Positions 1 through 8,573 of a stretch of 64,000 nt of DNA are shown piece after piece. The translations under genes and the position numbers were made by a program. Source of the stretch: Chitinophaga polysaccharea (GTDB lineage Bacteria > Bacteroidota > Bacteroidia > Chitinophagales > Chitinophagaceae); the NCBI RefSeq assembly GCF_007829335.1, contig NZ_VIWO01000006.1, positions 372,001-436,000 on the forward strand, read 5' to 3'. The notes under the pieces were generated by a model that saw only the letters and a list, made by a program, of their open reading frames with translations, made no database searches and was not told where the DNA came from. Positions within the stretch are counted from its first letter, which is position 1. The number at the start of each line of letters is the position of its first letter.

Positions 1-1
1 T

Positions 2-1054
2 GGCGTGATCATGACGCCCGGCGAATATTGCTACTTCGACCACTACCAATCTAAAAGTCCCAACGAACCGCTGGCTATTGGCGGCTTCCTGCCGGTAAGC
101 CAGGTATATTCCTATGAGCCGGTTCCAACGGAACTGAGCCCCGAAGAAGGAAAGTATATCAAAGGTGCACAGGCTAACCTGTGGACAGAATACATTGGCA
201 ACACCGATTACCTGGAGTACATGGCTTATCCACGCGCCTGTGCGCTGGCAGAAGTATTATGGTCGCCTAAAGACAAGCGTAACTACGACAACTTTGTAGA
301 CCGTTTGAAAGTACATGTAAAACGGCTCGACTTGAAAAAGGTAAATTATGCCAAACATGTATTTGAAGTAACCGGTAAAGCGGTTGATAATGGTAAAGGT
401 GGCGTAGAAGTAGTGCTGGCCGCTAAATTAGACGGTGGTAAAATATTTTTCACAACCGATAGTACCGCTCCTACCCCTCAGGCGACTCCTTATACGCAAC
501 CTGTACAGATCACCAAATCAGGTACCGTACGGGCACAGGTATTCCAGGATGGTAAACCTTTTGGCGGTGAGTATAACCAAACATTCCTCTTCCATAAAGG
601 TATCGCCAAAAAGGTAACACTGGCTACAGCTCCCGACAAGAGCCATAGCCCTGCCAGCAACTTTATACTGGTAAACGGTATTGAAGGGAATGCGGCCTAT
701 AACGATGGCGAGTGGTTCGGATTTAAAGGTGGTGACATGCAGGCAATAGTAGAACTGGACAGCTTACAGGATATTCACCTGGTAGGTATTAACACCATCA
801 ACGCAAAAGGCGATTGGATTTATCCTCCCAAACAGGTGATCTTCTCTGTTTCGGACGATGGCAAAACCTTTAAGGAAGTGTATAAACAAAACACTTTCAC
901 GCAACAGGGTATTAACAAAGTAAGGGGACAACTGCAGCAGGTGCGCGGCCGTTTTGTGAAAGTACAAATGCAGAATTTTGGTAAGATTCCTGCCGGCGCA
1001 GCAGGAGCTGGAAATGGCGCCTGGCTGTTTGCAGATGAATTTATCATCAACTAG
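2..1054 (+). CDS. beta-N-acetylhexosaminidase (GH20), C-terminal part
   Basis: The frame is open to the left edge, so this is the 3' part of a longer gene. The fragment opens with a GH20-like segment (TPGEYCYFDHYQ) and the end of the catalytic barrel (ANLWTEYI, then PRACALAEVLW). A small Fn3-like chitobiase C-terminal domain follows at about residues 115-195, and a discoidin/F5-8C-like domain at about 205-349. GH20 enzymes release terminal GlcNAc from chitooligosaccharides or glycans, usually in the periplasm or at the cell surface in this phylum. The catalytic Asp-Glu pair lies upstream of the window. A GlcNAc-6-P deaminase gene follows, which supports a role in amino-sugar catabolism. A hairpin terminator comes directly after the stop. 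Confidence 0.9.
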   Translation, partial: GVIMTPGEYCYFDHYQSKSPNEPLAIGGFLPVSQVYSYEPVPTELSPEEGKYIKGAQANLWTEYIGNTDYLEYMAYPRACALAEVLWSPKDKRNYDNFVDRLKVHVKRLDLKKVNYAKHVFEVTGKAVDNGKGGVEVVLAAKLDGGKIFFTTDSTAPTPQATPYTQPVQITKSGTVRAQVFQDGKPFGGEYNQTFLFHKGIAKKVTLATAPDKSHSPASNFILVNGIEGNAAYNDGEWFGFKGGDMQAIVELDSLQDIHLVGINTINAKGDWIYPPKQVIFSVSDDGKTFKEVYKQNTFTQQGINKVRGQLQQVRGRFVKVQMQNFGKIPAGAAGAGNGAWLFADEFIIN

Positions 1055-1057
1055 AAA

Positions 1058-1096
1058 AATAGAAAACCGTTAGTGCAATAACACTAACGGTTTTCA
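1058..1096 (+). terminator. Intrinsic terminator after GH20 gene
   Basis: Perfect 14-bp inverted repeat, GAAAACCGTTAGTG at 1062-1075 and its complement at 1082-1095, with a 6-nt loop. The outer part of the right arm supplies the T run. It starts a few bases after the stop at 1054. The remainder, up to 1298, is AT-rich with no credible gene. Confidence 0.8.
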
Positions 1097-1298
1097 TCTT
1101 ATGACTCCTACACCAAAATATGTGATACGGCTTTCAGCCGCTGTATGCTAAACATATTAACGAGATAAAATATTAAACGGTTTCATACAAGCTAAAGAAA
1201 TAAAAATTAAATATTGCTAAATAATAATGTGCATTAGCAGTAAATTCTTTAATTTTCCGGCTCGTTTTTAAACCGCATCTAATCAAAAACGTTTACAA

Positions 1299-3224
1299 AT
1301 GACGATTAATCATCAGGAAATCGAACTGATCGACAGCTTTGAACAAATTGCTGTGGAAATACATCCTTCTGCCAAAGAGGGTTCCAAAGCAGTGGCGCAG
1401 GAAATTGCCGCGTTAATCCGCGAAAAGCAGGCTGCCGGTCAAAAATGTATTTTAGGACTTGCCACCGGCTCTACGCCTAAATACATGTACGCAGAGCTCG
1501 TACGTATGCACAAGGAAGAAGGATTGAGCTTCAAAAATGTGATTACTTTTAACCTGGATGAATATTATCCCATAGAGCCGGATGCTTTACAGAGCTACAA
1601 CCGCTTTATGAAAGAACACCTCTTCAATCATGTAGATATCCCGGATGGCCAGTACTTCATTCCGGATGGTACGATCCCGAAAGATCAGATCAAAAAATAC
1701 TGCGAAGAATACGACAAACGCATTGAATCTTTAGGTGGTATCGACATCCAGGTGCTGGGTATCGGTAACAACGGTCATATAGGTTTCAACGAACCAGGCG
1801 CCAATATGAATTCCCACACCCGCCTGGTAACGCTCGACAACAGCACCCGCTTGGCCAACGCTTACGAGTTCCCCAACATGAGCCAGGTGCCTCGTTTGGC
1901 CATTACAATGGGTCTCAGCAGCATCTTCAAAGCCAAACGCATCTTGCTGATGGCCTGGGGTTCGCACAAAGCCAAAATTGTACGCCGCTCTGTAGAAGGT
2001 CACAGTACCGACCAGGTGCCTGCATCCCTGCTTCAGCAGCATCCTAACTGCAAATTCACCATCGATGAGCAGGCAGCTGCAGACCTCACCCGCTTCAATG
2101 AACCCTGGCTCACCGGCGATTGCGAATGGACCCCTGGTCTGATCCGCAAAGCAGTAACCAGCCTGGCATTAAAGCTGAATAAACCTATCCTGATGCTCAC
2201 CGATAAGGACTATAACGAAAATGGTTTGAACGACCTGATCGTACAATATGGTTCTGCCTATGAGCTCAATATCAAAGAATTCAACGCTATCCGCGATACC
2301 ATTACCGGCTGGCCCGGCGGCAAACCTGGCCCACAGTTGCCTCACCACCCGGAACGTTCAGAGCCGGCTAAAAAACGTGCCCTGATCTTCTCTCCACACC
2401 CGGATGACGATATCATTTCTATGGGTGGTACTTTTATCCGTCTGCATGAGCAAGGTCATGATGTACACGTAGCTTACCAGACTTCCGGTAATATCGCCGT
2501 AACCGATGAGTTCCTGCTACGCTTTATCGACTTTGCCGTAGGTTTCGAAGGCATGTTCGACATCGATAAGAGCAAGAGCTCCATGATCCTGGATGAGGCC
2601 AAAGCGTTTATCCGCACCAAGAAACCAAGCCAGAAAGATACCCCGGAAATCCGCGCTATCAAAGGGTTGATTCGTCGTTGCGAGGCTAAAGCTACCTGCC
2701 GTTACGTAGGTATCCCGGAAGAAAATGCACATTTCCAGAACCTGCCTTTCTATGAAACCGGCCTGGTGGAAAAGAAACCAATGGGACCAGAAGATGTGGC
2801 ATTGACCGTGGAACTGCTCCGCAAACTGAAACCACAACAGATCTATTGCGCGGGCGACCTCGCCGATCCGCATGGCACCCACAAAGTATGCCTGGACGTT
2901 ATCTTCGCCGCACTGGAAATCGTGAAAACAGAAGACTGGGCGAAAGACTGCTGGGTATGGCTGTATAAAGGCGCATGGCAGGAATGGGATATCCATGAAA
3001 TTGAAATGGCTGTTCCAATGAGCCCTGACCAGGTACTCCAGAAACGCCTCGGTATCTTCATTCACCAGAGTCAGAAAGACGTAGTGCCTTTCCAGGGTAC
3101 CGACCTTCGCGAGTTCTGGCAGCGTGCAGAAGACCGTAACGCCAACACCGCTTCCCTCTATGACCGCTTAGGGTTGCAGCAATATGCCGCTATGGAAGCC
3201 TTTGTACGTTACCATTTCATGTAA
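1299..3224 (+). CDS. nagB: glucosamine-6-phosphate deaminase fused to PIG-L/LmbE domain
   Basis: Two-domain protein of 641 residues. Residues of about 1-290 are a NagB sugar-phosphate isomerase/deaminase: LATGSTP near the N-terminus, FNLDEYYP near 84-91, and GIGNNGHIGFNEPG near 155. NagB converts glucosamine-6-phosphate to fructose-6-phosphate and ammonia. Residues of about 360-641 are a PIG-L/LmbE de-N-acetylase-like domain with the zinc-site motifs HPDDD (near 366) and DPHGTH (near 522), so it looks catalytically intact. Single-domain NagB is about 250-270 residues; this long form is known in Bacteroidota. The second domain's substrate is not evident; deacetylation of a GlcNAc derivative is inference. 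The GH20 gene upstream supports chitin/GlcNAc catabolism. Confidence 0.93.
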   Translation: MTINHQEIELIDSFEQIAVEIHPSAKEGSKAVAQEIAALIREKQAAGQKCILGLATGSTPKYMYAELVRMHKEEGLSFKNVITFNLDEYYPIEPDALQSYNRFMKEHLFNHVDIPDGQYFIPDGTIPKDQIKKYCEEYDKRIESLGGIDIQVLGIGNNGHIGFNEPGANMNSHTRLVTLDNSTRLANAYEFPNMSQVPRLAITMGLSSIFKAKRILLMAWGSHKAKIVRRSVEGHSTDQVPASLLQQHPNCKFTIDEQAAADLTRFNEPWLTGDCEWTPGLIRKAVTSLALKLNKPILMLTDKDYNENGLNDLIVQYGSAYELNIKEFNAIRDTITGWPGGKPGPQLPHHPERSEPAKKRALIFSPHPDDDIISMGGTFIRLHEQGHDVHVAYQTSGNIAVTDEFLLRFIDFAVGFEGMFDIDKSKSSMILDEAKAFIRTKKPSQKDTPEIRAIKGLIRRCEAKATCRYVGIPEENAHFQNLPFYETGLVEKKPMGPEDVALTVELLRKLKPQQIYCAGDLADPHGTHKVCLDVIFAALEIVKTEDWAKDCWVWLYKGAWQEWDIHEIEMAVPMSPDQVLQKRLGIFIHQSQKDVVPFQGTDLREFWQRAEDRNANTASLYDRLGLQQYAAMEAFVRYHFM

Positions 3225-3238
3225 ATAAATTTTAATTC

Positions 3239-3285
3239 AGGGATTTTTCCCTGTCCGCTTGAAATCCGGGCAGGGGAAAATCCCT
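3239..3285 (+). terminator. Hairpin terminator after nagB
   Basis: Near-perfect 15-bp inverted repeat: AGGGATTTTTCCCTG at 3239-3253 against CAGGGGAAAATCCCT at 3271-3285 (one mismatch), followed by AAATTT. It lies between the nagB stop and the next start at 3298, so it may also act on that gene's leader. Confidence 0.55.
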
Positions 3286-3297
3286 AAATTTATACCA

Positions 3298-3728
3298 TGA
3301 ATCTGAGCAGAGCGATCGCAATCGCCACCGAAGCACATAAAGACCAGTTGGACAAATACGGGCAGCCCTACCTGGGACACGTATTCCGGGTAATGCAAAT
3401 GGGTCGTACCGAAGATGAAAAAATAGTTGGCGTCCTGCACGACCTCGTAGAAGATACCGATTGGACCTTCGAAGCATTGGAAAAAGAAGGCCTGGCGCCA
3501 CATTTACTGGCTGCCCTGTATTGTGTTACCAAATCCGATGAAGACGAAGATTACGACCATTTTGTAGACCGCACCCTGCAGAATCGCCTTGCCTGCGTAG
3601 TTAAACTGAACGATCTCACCGATAATATGGATATCCGTCGCATGCCAGACGTAAAAGAAACGGATGTTGCCCGGCTAAACAAATACCTGTACGCATACCG
3701 GAGAATTGCCGCCGCTATTATCCAGTAG
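3298..3728 (+). CDS. small HD-domain hydrolase, SpoT/MESH1-like
   Basis: Small stand-alone HD-domain protein of about 143 residues. Residues 13-32 (AHKDQLDKYGQPYLGH) and 47-58 (VLHDLVEDTDWT) match the metal-binding His and HD-xx-EDT signatures of the ppGpp-hydrolase branch of HD proteins (SpoT, MESH1). The lysine-rich substrate motif of true MESH1 enzymes is less clear, so (p)ppGpp hydrolysis is possible but not shown. No synthetase domain is present. The ATG is at 3297-3299 within a compact intergenic region. Neighbours give no functional hint. Confidence 0.75.
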
Positions 3729-3791
3729 AACTTTTTTATAATACCTTCCGATTAAACTATTAAATTACAGTAGAAAACAGAATAACCATCA

Positions 3792-4367
3792 ATGGAAAAC
3801 GACATCCTCATTGACTTCAGGTTTGCCAAAGAGAAGCCCAGGTTCGGTGAATTATTCTTAATTACAGGAGAAGAGCATCCTAAGTTTCCGCCAAGGAATA
3901 AAAACTTCGCTACCCTGGCCCCGCTTGGTTTTGAGCAACTCGATGACTTTTTCGGTATCCTCAACAGTGAAGACACCGGAGATGATGTACTGGTATGGCT
4001 CTTCCCCATGCTCAATGGAGAAGAGGTGTTTCACAACAGTGGCCCGTTCGATGCCATCAGGCTATCCTACAGCGCCCTCCGGAATGCACCTTCCAACATT
4101 ACCCTGCTCCAGGAGTGTTTCAATGCCATTAAAGGCATGCCAGATGTGGAAGTACAGTTCGAAGATAATACCATTCGCGACTTTACGCCCATACAACAGA
4201 AAGCCGATGAAATTGTAGCCTACTGGCGCGAAAATGATATAGAACCCGGCTCCGAACAAAGTCTCCTGGTAGAAGAAGAGGAAGACGATGACTGGGAAGA
4301 TGATGACTGGGATGAAAACGACGACTGGGAAGAAGAGGAAGATGCCGGAAACAAAAAAGAAAAATAA
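3792..4367 (+). CDS. hypothetical protein with extremely acidic tail
   Basis: A 191-residue cytoplasmic protein that I do not recognise. Residues 1-150 look globular, with no signal peptide or membrane helix. Residues from about 165 form a Trp/Asp/Glu-rich tail with repeated DDW and EEE blocks, closed by a basic NKKEK. The tail could bind basic partners or metal, but that is speculation. An upstream gap of 63 nt allows its own promoter, and a clear terminator follows at 4379. Confidence 0.8.
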   Translation: MENDILIDFRFAKEKPRFGELFLITGEEHPKFPPRNKNFATLAPLGFEQLDDFFGILNSEDTGDDVLVWLFPMLNGEEVFHNSGPFDAIRLSYSALRNAPSNITLLQECFNAIKGMPDVEVQFEDNTIRDFTPIQQKADEIVAYWRENDIEPGSEQSLLVEEEEDDDWEDDDWDENDDWEEEEDAGNKKEK

Positions 4368-4378
4368 TAACAAGATAT

Positions 4379-4405
4379 AAGCAGGCCCTCAACGCCTGCT
4401 TTTTT
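4379..4405 (+). terminator. Intrinsic terminator
   Basis: AAGCAGGC (4379-4386) pairs with GCCTGCTT (4394-4401) around a 7-nt loop, followed by TTTTTATT. It closes the unit ending at 4367. Confidence 0.85.
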
Positions 4406-4466
4406 ATTCATATATTTCGTAATTTGAGTCCACACTGTACCTGACCTATAACGCCAACAACCATTC

Positions 4467-4844
4467 ATGAAAAAACAAGCCAACAAAAGAGGTCTCGCAG
4501 CTTTATTGCTCGTAGCCACGTTAATACTTGTATTGCTTATTTCCGGCATTCCCTCTGTCAGCAGGGCCAATAAAAAGAATTGCCTTCCGACCAGCGGCGT
4601 GGTGCAAGAAATTAAAAATGGCTCCCCCGGCATTGTTATTCACTTGAAGAATGATCCCAAAATTTATTACATCTCCAAAAAAGCTACCGGCCACCTGAGT
4701 TCCGACCAACTTGATCAACGGTTACGTGGCAAAAATATCCAGCTGTTTACGGCAAAAGACTGGTCTCCCCTCGACCCTTTCTCCAGCATGAAACAAATTC
4801 ATCGCCTTCAAACAGCCGACACAGTTATCTTTTCTGAATTCTAG
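4467..4844 (+). CDS. hypothetical small exported or membrane-anchored protein
   Basis: A 125-residue protein with a basic N-terminus (MKKQANKRG) and one hydrophobic segment at about residues 10-28, which reads as a signal anchor or signal peptide. The rest is a small soluble domain of about 95 residues with an alternating hydrophobic pattern (GIVIHLKND, YYISKK). I do not recognise a family. Only about 75 nt separate it from the following lipoprotein gene, so co-transcription is plausible. Confidence 0.75.
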   Translation: MKKQANKRGLAALLLVATLILVLLISGIPSVSRANKKNCLPTSGVVQEIKNGSPGIVIHLKNDPKIYYISKKATGHLSSDQLDQRLRGKNIQLFTAKDWSPLDPFSSMKQIHRLQTADTVIFSEF

Positions 4845-4918
4845 GCCTAATCTTTGTGCGGATGCAGCCCAGATGGAGGTCAGAGTCCCTCCCATCTCAT
4901 AAAACAGTAACTGGACAT

Positions 4919-5761
4919 ATGCATCTCAACAAAATTTCATCCTGCCTTGGATTGGCAGTATTGCTGGCTTCCTGCAACCTGACAGATAAGCACAGTAAAT
5001 ACGATAATGAAGAAAATGCGCACATCAGCACTAAAATACCTGCTCCTGCTAGAAAGAATACAGCCAAAACAACTGCCAGCGCCCCCATACTGGGCGAAAG
5101 AATCAGCGGCAATGCGGTAATACGCAATAGCCCCGGGGGAGATCCTATCGTTTCACTGGAAGATTATATTCCGCTGCGATGCGCCCCACTGAAAAAAGAC
5201 TGGTACCCCGTAAGCGTAGATTTTGATATCACCCCACAGGAATACAGCAAGCCCTTGTTCCGTAAAGGCCGCAAAATAAAGGTCAATGGCGTAGCCGCAG
5301 GCGTATTAGAACGCGATATCAAATTACCCGTGGCTACCAATGGCGAAAAAATGTGGGCTACCGTTAACGGCTACACGGAAAAGAAAAATATCCGGGGCGG
5401 CAGCATTATCGAAACGGCGCTCGCCGGTTATATGAAACAGCATAACGGTCGCAGTATCACCGATATGCAATCCTTCATCCACAACTTTAACCTCGAAGAA
5501 GAAAAGACCCTTAAACCATATATACTTTACTTCAATTACGAAAGTGGCATCGACGACCCCAGCCCGCTATACCGGCTGGCGCTTGTATTCCAGGGGCAGC
5601 AACTCATTGGCGTGCTGCACTCCCGTCCACTGCAGGTAGACGGCAGCAGTGCCCGCCGCTTACAACGGGGTTTTACCGTCAACTATCTAAGCGGCATAGA
5701 CAATAGCCTGAAAGAAGATTTTGCGCAGAAATTCAATAAGTTCATTCTCGCTGTTGATTAA
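4919..5761 (+). CDS. hypothetical lipoprotein
   Basis: The start at 4919 gives a classic lipoprotein signal: MHLNKISSC, a hydrophobic core, then the lipobox LLASC with Cys at about residue 19. The frame is open upstream to 4856, but that would bury the signal. The mature part is about 260 residues. A segment near residues 55-95 (GNAVIRNSPGG ... WYPVSVD) resembles a bacterial SH3-like module; the rest is unrecognised. Outer-membrane or periplasmic location is inferred from the lipobox. It may form a unit with the small exported protein upstream. Confidence 0.8.
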   Translation: MHLNKISSCLGLAVLLASCNLTDKHSKYDNEENAHISTKIPAPARKNTAKTTASAPILGERISGNAVIRNSPGGDPIVSLEDYIPLRCAPLKKDWYPVSVDFDITPQEYSKPLFRKGRKIKVNGVAAGVLERDIKLPVATNGEKMWATVNGYTEKKNIRGGSIIETALAGYMKQHNGRSITDMQSFIHNFNLEEEKTLKPYILYFNYESGIDDPSPLYRLALVFQGQQLIGVLHSRPLQVDGSSARRLQRGFTVNYLSGIDNSLKEDFAQKFNKFILAVD

Positions 5762-5855
5762 GGTCATAACTAACGGTTATCACCCATTACAGATCATCAT
5801 TTGACTCCGACCGCCACTATACGGAACTTTGTGCCTCATTACAATCGTTTCGTGT

Positions 5856-6812
5856 ATGCAACATCATCAAATAAGTGAGCACTGGCTAACGGCTTTTACA
5901 CCCAAAATAATCTTTGTTACGGCAGCCGCCATCACGCTGCTGCCGGTGGTTCCGCCACCCGTAGCATTACTGATGGGCTTTGCCCTCGCGCAAACTACCG
6001 GTAATCCATTCGCGGCAGTCACCCCCCGGATTACCCACTGGCTGTTACAGTTGTCTATTATCGGGATGGGGTTTGGCATGAATGTACACAGCGCGCTGAA
6101 AGCCGGCCAGGAAGGTTTTCTCTTTACCGTGGCAGCCATTGCAGCTACCTTACTGACTGGCGCCCTGTTAGGTAAATTACTGGGCGTAGATAAACACACC
6201 GCCCACCTGGTTTCCTGCGGTACCGCTATCTGTGGCGGCAGCGCCATCGCCGCTATTGCGCCCGTGATGAAGGCAGGCGAAAAACAAATTTCCGTAGCCC
6301 TGGGTATTATATTCCTGCTCAATGCCCTCGCCCTTTTCATATTTCCGGCAATAGGTCATGCGCTGCACCTTACCCAGCAACAGTTTGGACTATGGAGCGC
6401 CATCGCCATCCATGATACCAGCTCCGTAATAGGGGCAGCCAACAAATATGGAGAAGAAGCCCTGCAAATAGCGACTACCGTAAAGTTATCCCGCGCCCTC
6501 TGGATCATCCCGGTGGCCTTCATTACCACGCTGCTGTTTAAAACAGATACCGGCAAAATAAAAATCCCCTGGTTCATCGGCATCTTCATTATCGCGATGC
6601 TGCTCAACACCTGGGTTCCCCTGGTGCAATCCCTGGCGCCCCTGATGGTCAAAGGAGCTAAGACAGGGCTCTCCCTGACGCTGTTCCTCATTGGCACCAA
6701 CCTTACCCGGGAAGCACTCCGCGGAATAGGCCGTAAGCCTTTACTGCATGGTGTATTGCTGTGGGTACTGATCAGCATCGGCACCCTGATCGCCATCCGC
6801 TGCCTGGTATAG
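5856..6812 (+). CDS. YeiH-family putative sulfate exporter
   Basis: Integral membrane protein of 318 residues with about ten hydrophobic helices. Family-typical segments are LSIIGMGFGMNVHSAL, LVSCGTAICGGSAIAAIAPV and AIHDTSSVIGAA. These match the YeiH / UPF0324 'putative sulfate exporter' family, whose substrate is still poorly proven. ATG at 5856 is chosen; the frame is open to 5829 but the extra residues are not membrane-like. The next gene's start is 131 nt downstream. Sulfur chemistry elsewhere in the window (siroheme genes at 62-64 kb) is too distant to count as context. Confidence 0.85.
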   Translation: MQHHQISEHWLTAFTPKIIFVTAAAITLLPVVPPPVALLMGFALAQTTGNPFAAVTPRITHWLLQLSIIGMGFGMNVHSALKAGQEGFLFTVAAIAATLLTGALLGKLLGVDKHTAHLVSCGTAICGGSAIAAIAPVMKAGEKQISVALGIIFLLNALALFIFPAIGHALHLTQQQFGLWSAIAIHDTSSVIGAANKYGEEALQIATTVKLSRALWIIPVAFITTLLFKTDTGKIKIPWFIGIFIIAMLLNTWVPLVQSLAPLMVKGAKTGLSLTLFLIGTNLTREALRGIGRKPLLHGVLLWVLISIGTLIAIRCLV

Positions 6813-6855
6813 CATACCGAGGAAAATCCCCTGATAACCCTATTCTCATTTTACA

Positions 6856-6863
6856 TATATTTG
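6856..6863 (+). promoter_or_regulatory. Candidate -7 promoter element (TATATTTG)
   Basis: Matches the Bacteroidota TAnnTTTG consensus, about 80 nt before the methyltransferase start. I do not see a clear TTG -33 element at the usual spacing, so this is weak. Confidence 0.35.
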
Positions 6864-6943
6864 TTTATCCGACAGCTCGAAAGCCAAATCAAAACAACCA
6901 GCAGAATGTAATTCTCAGTAACCTTAATGACTACACGTTATCC

Positions 6944-7825
6944 ATGAGCCGGTCACCCGCCAACAAATCTGGCATTTATATGGCCACCTTCAGAGCCATT
7001 GAAAGCTCCGGGCCAGAAAAAGAAAGACTTTTTCACGATCCGTTCGCCACTGCCTTTCTTTCCAAATCCTGGCAAATCATCATTGCCTGTTGCAGCATTC
7101 AGTTGATCCGGAAGATAGTAGCCGCCAGCATACAAATACGCTGGCCAGGTACCTTTACTGCAGCTGCCGCCCGGACGAAACTGATTGACGACATGATCTG
7201 TCACGCGATCAAAAACGAAGGTATTAACCAGGTCATTATCCTCAATGCTACTTACGACACCAGGCCTCACCGGTTAAGTCCCGGCCTGCCCGTACATTAC
7301 GTGGAACTGGACCATCCGGATATACAACGCCGCAAACGCAGCATTATCAATTCACTGGGAGGATTACCGGCCGTACATGTCGACTATATTCCGCTGGACA
7401 TGAATACCGAAAGCATCTCAGATGTTATTCCCCAGCTCTTTCACCGCGAGCATTATAAAAGCCTGTTTCTCTGGGAAGGCGTTACCTCCAGCCAGGAAGC
7501 CCGGCAGGCGGAAATGATCTTTCATTATATCAAACAATTACGTTCCGGCACACAGATCATCTTTACCTATGCAGACCGTGCTGTGCTGGAAAATCCAAAG
7601 GCATTTTATGGTTTCCATCGGATAGACCGCCTGCTGAAGCGGGCCGGCGAAAACTGGGATTTCGGCATGTGTCCCAACGAGCTGCGCACCTACCTGGATA
7701 GTTACAACATGGAACTCCGCTATGAAGGAGGCGCCACAGATTATAGGGCACAGTACTTCGGCGAAAAGAGTAAGAATATGAAAGGATATGAATATTTCCG
7801 GCTGGCGAGAGCAGAAGTAAAATAG
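6944..7825 (+). CDS. LCM/TIGR00027-type SAM-dependent methyltransferase-like protein
   Basis: A 293-residue protein from ATG 6944; the longer open frame from 6761 overlaps yeiH and is not protein-like. It begins MSRSPANKSGIYMA and continues ERLFHDPFA, both typical of the leucine carboxyl methyltransferase-like family (class I Rossmann methyltransferase). The motif I region reads IILNATYDTRPHRL, whereas the family normally has a glycine pair (LGAGxDTR). The acidic post-motif residues (VELDHP) and LFLWEGV are retained. It may have weak, altered or no SAM binding. The substrate is unknown. A GATase gene follows after 29 nt. Confidence 0.8.
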   Translation: MSRSPANKSGIYMATFRAIESSGPEKERLFHDPFATAFLSKSWQIIIACCSIQLIRKIVAASIQIRWPGTFTAAAARTKLIDDMICHAIKNEGINQVIILNATYDTRPHRLSPGLPVHYVELDHPDIQRRKRSIINSLGGLPAVHVDYIPLDMNTESISDVIPQLFHREHYKSLFLWEGVTSSQEARQAEMIFHYIKQLRSGTQIIFTYADRAVLENPKAFYGFHRIDRLLKRAGENWDFGMCPNELRTYLDSYNMELRYEGGATDYRAQYFGEKSKNMKGYEYFRLARAEVK

Positions 7826-7854
7826 CGGGTGTATCTTCGTATACCAATTTTACC

Positions 7855-8559
7855 ATGCCGCATATGCATATTCATTACTTTCAACATGCGCCGTTTGAAG
7901 GCCCTGGCTGCATTACCAATTGGGCAGCCAGCCACCAGCATCAGCTCACCCATACCCGCTGGTATGAAAGCACAGATGCAACTGCCCTGGCAGCCGCCGA
8001 CTGGCTGATTGTACTGGGAGGCCCTATGGCAGTGTATGAACAGGACCAGCTCCCCTGGATGACCACAGAAATAGCGCTGATCCGGGATGCCATACAACAA
8101 AATAAAAAGGTACTGGGCATTTGCCTGGGCGCACAGCTCATCGCCGCCGCCATGGGCGCCAATGTATATCCGCATACACTAAAGGAAATTGGCTGGTTCC
8201 CGCTGGATCTCAGTTTCCAGGCGCAGGCCGCACCACTGGAAAACATACTTCCACATCATTTCAATACCTTCCATTTCCATGGCGATACCTTCGATGTGCC
8301 TGCCGGAGCCACCCGTTTTGCCGCATCGGCCGCCTGCAGCCACCAGGCCTTTATTTACGGCGACCGGGTCATAGGTCTGCAGTTTCACATGGAATTTACC
8401 CCCGAAATCATCGATAGCCTGTTGCTCCATTGTGCCAACGATATTAGCGCCGGTGGCGCCTTTGTTCAAAGTGAAGAAAAAATACGCCAGCACATGAACC
8501 TGCTGGAAGCCAATAACGAAACCATGTATCGCCTGCTGGATTATATAGCGGCGTTATAA
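7855..8559 (+). CDS. class I glutamine amidotransferase-like protein
   Basis: A 234-residue stand-alone GATase1-domain protein. It starts like the family (HIHYFQHAPFEGPG) and carries the nucleophile elbow GICLGAQLIA near residue 88, and the catalytic His region QFHMEF near 178. Related stand-alone proteins are often annotated as GMP synthase-like or gamma-glutamyl hydrolase-like, without a known acceptor. ATG 7855 is used; 7864 is an alternative. The next gene (ypdA) starts 14 nt downstream, so the two are probably co-transcribed. Confidence 0.88.
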   Translation: MPHMHIHYFQHAPFEGPGCITNWAASHQHQLTHTRWYESTDATALAAADWLIVLGGPMAVYEQDQLPWMTTEIALIRDAIQQNKKVLGICLGAQLIAAAMGANVYPHTLKEIGWFPLDLSFQAQAAPLENILPHHFNTFHFHGDTFDVPAGATRFAASAACSHQAFIYGDRVIGLQFHMEFTPEIIDSLLLHCANDISAGGAFVQSEEKIRQHMNLLEANNETMYRLLDYIAAL

Positions 8560-8573
8560 CAAAATAGGATTGT

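Noticed and set aside
1770..1800. NagB catalytic loop has Asn where E. coli NagB has Asp (GIGNNGHIGFNEPG)
   Set aside because: The same Asn occurs in active NagB enzymes such as the Bacillus type, so this is not a sign of inactivity.
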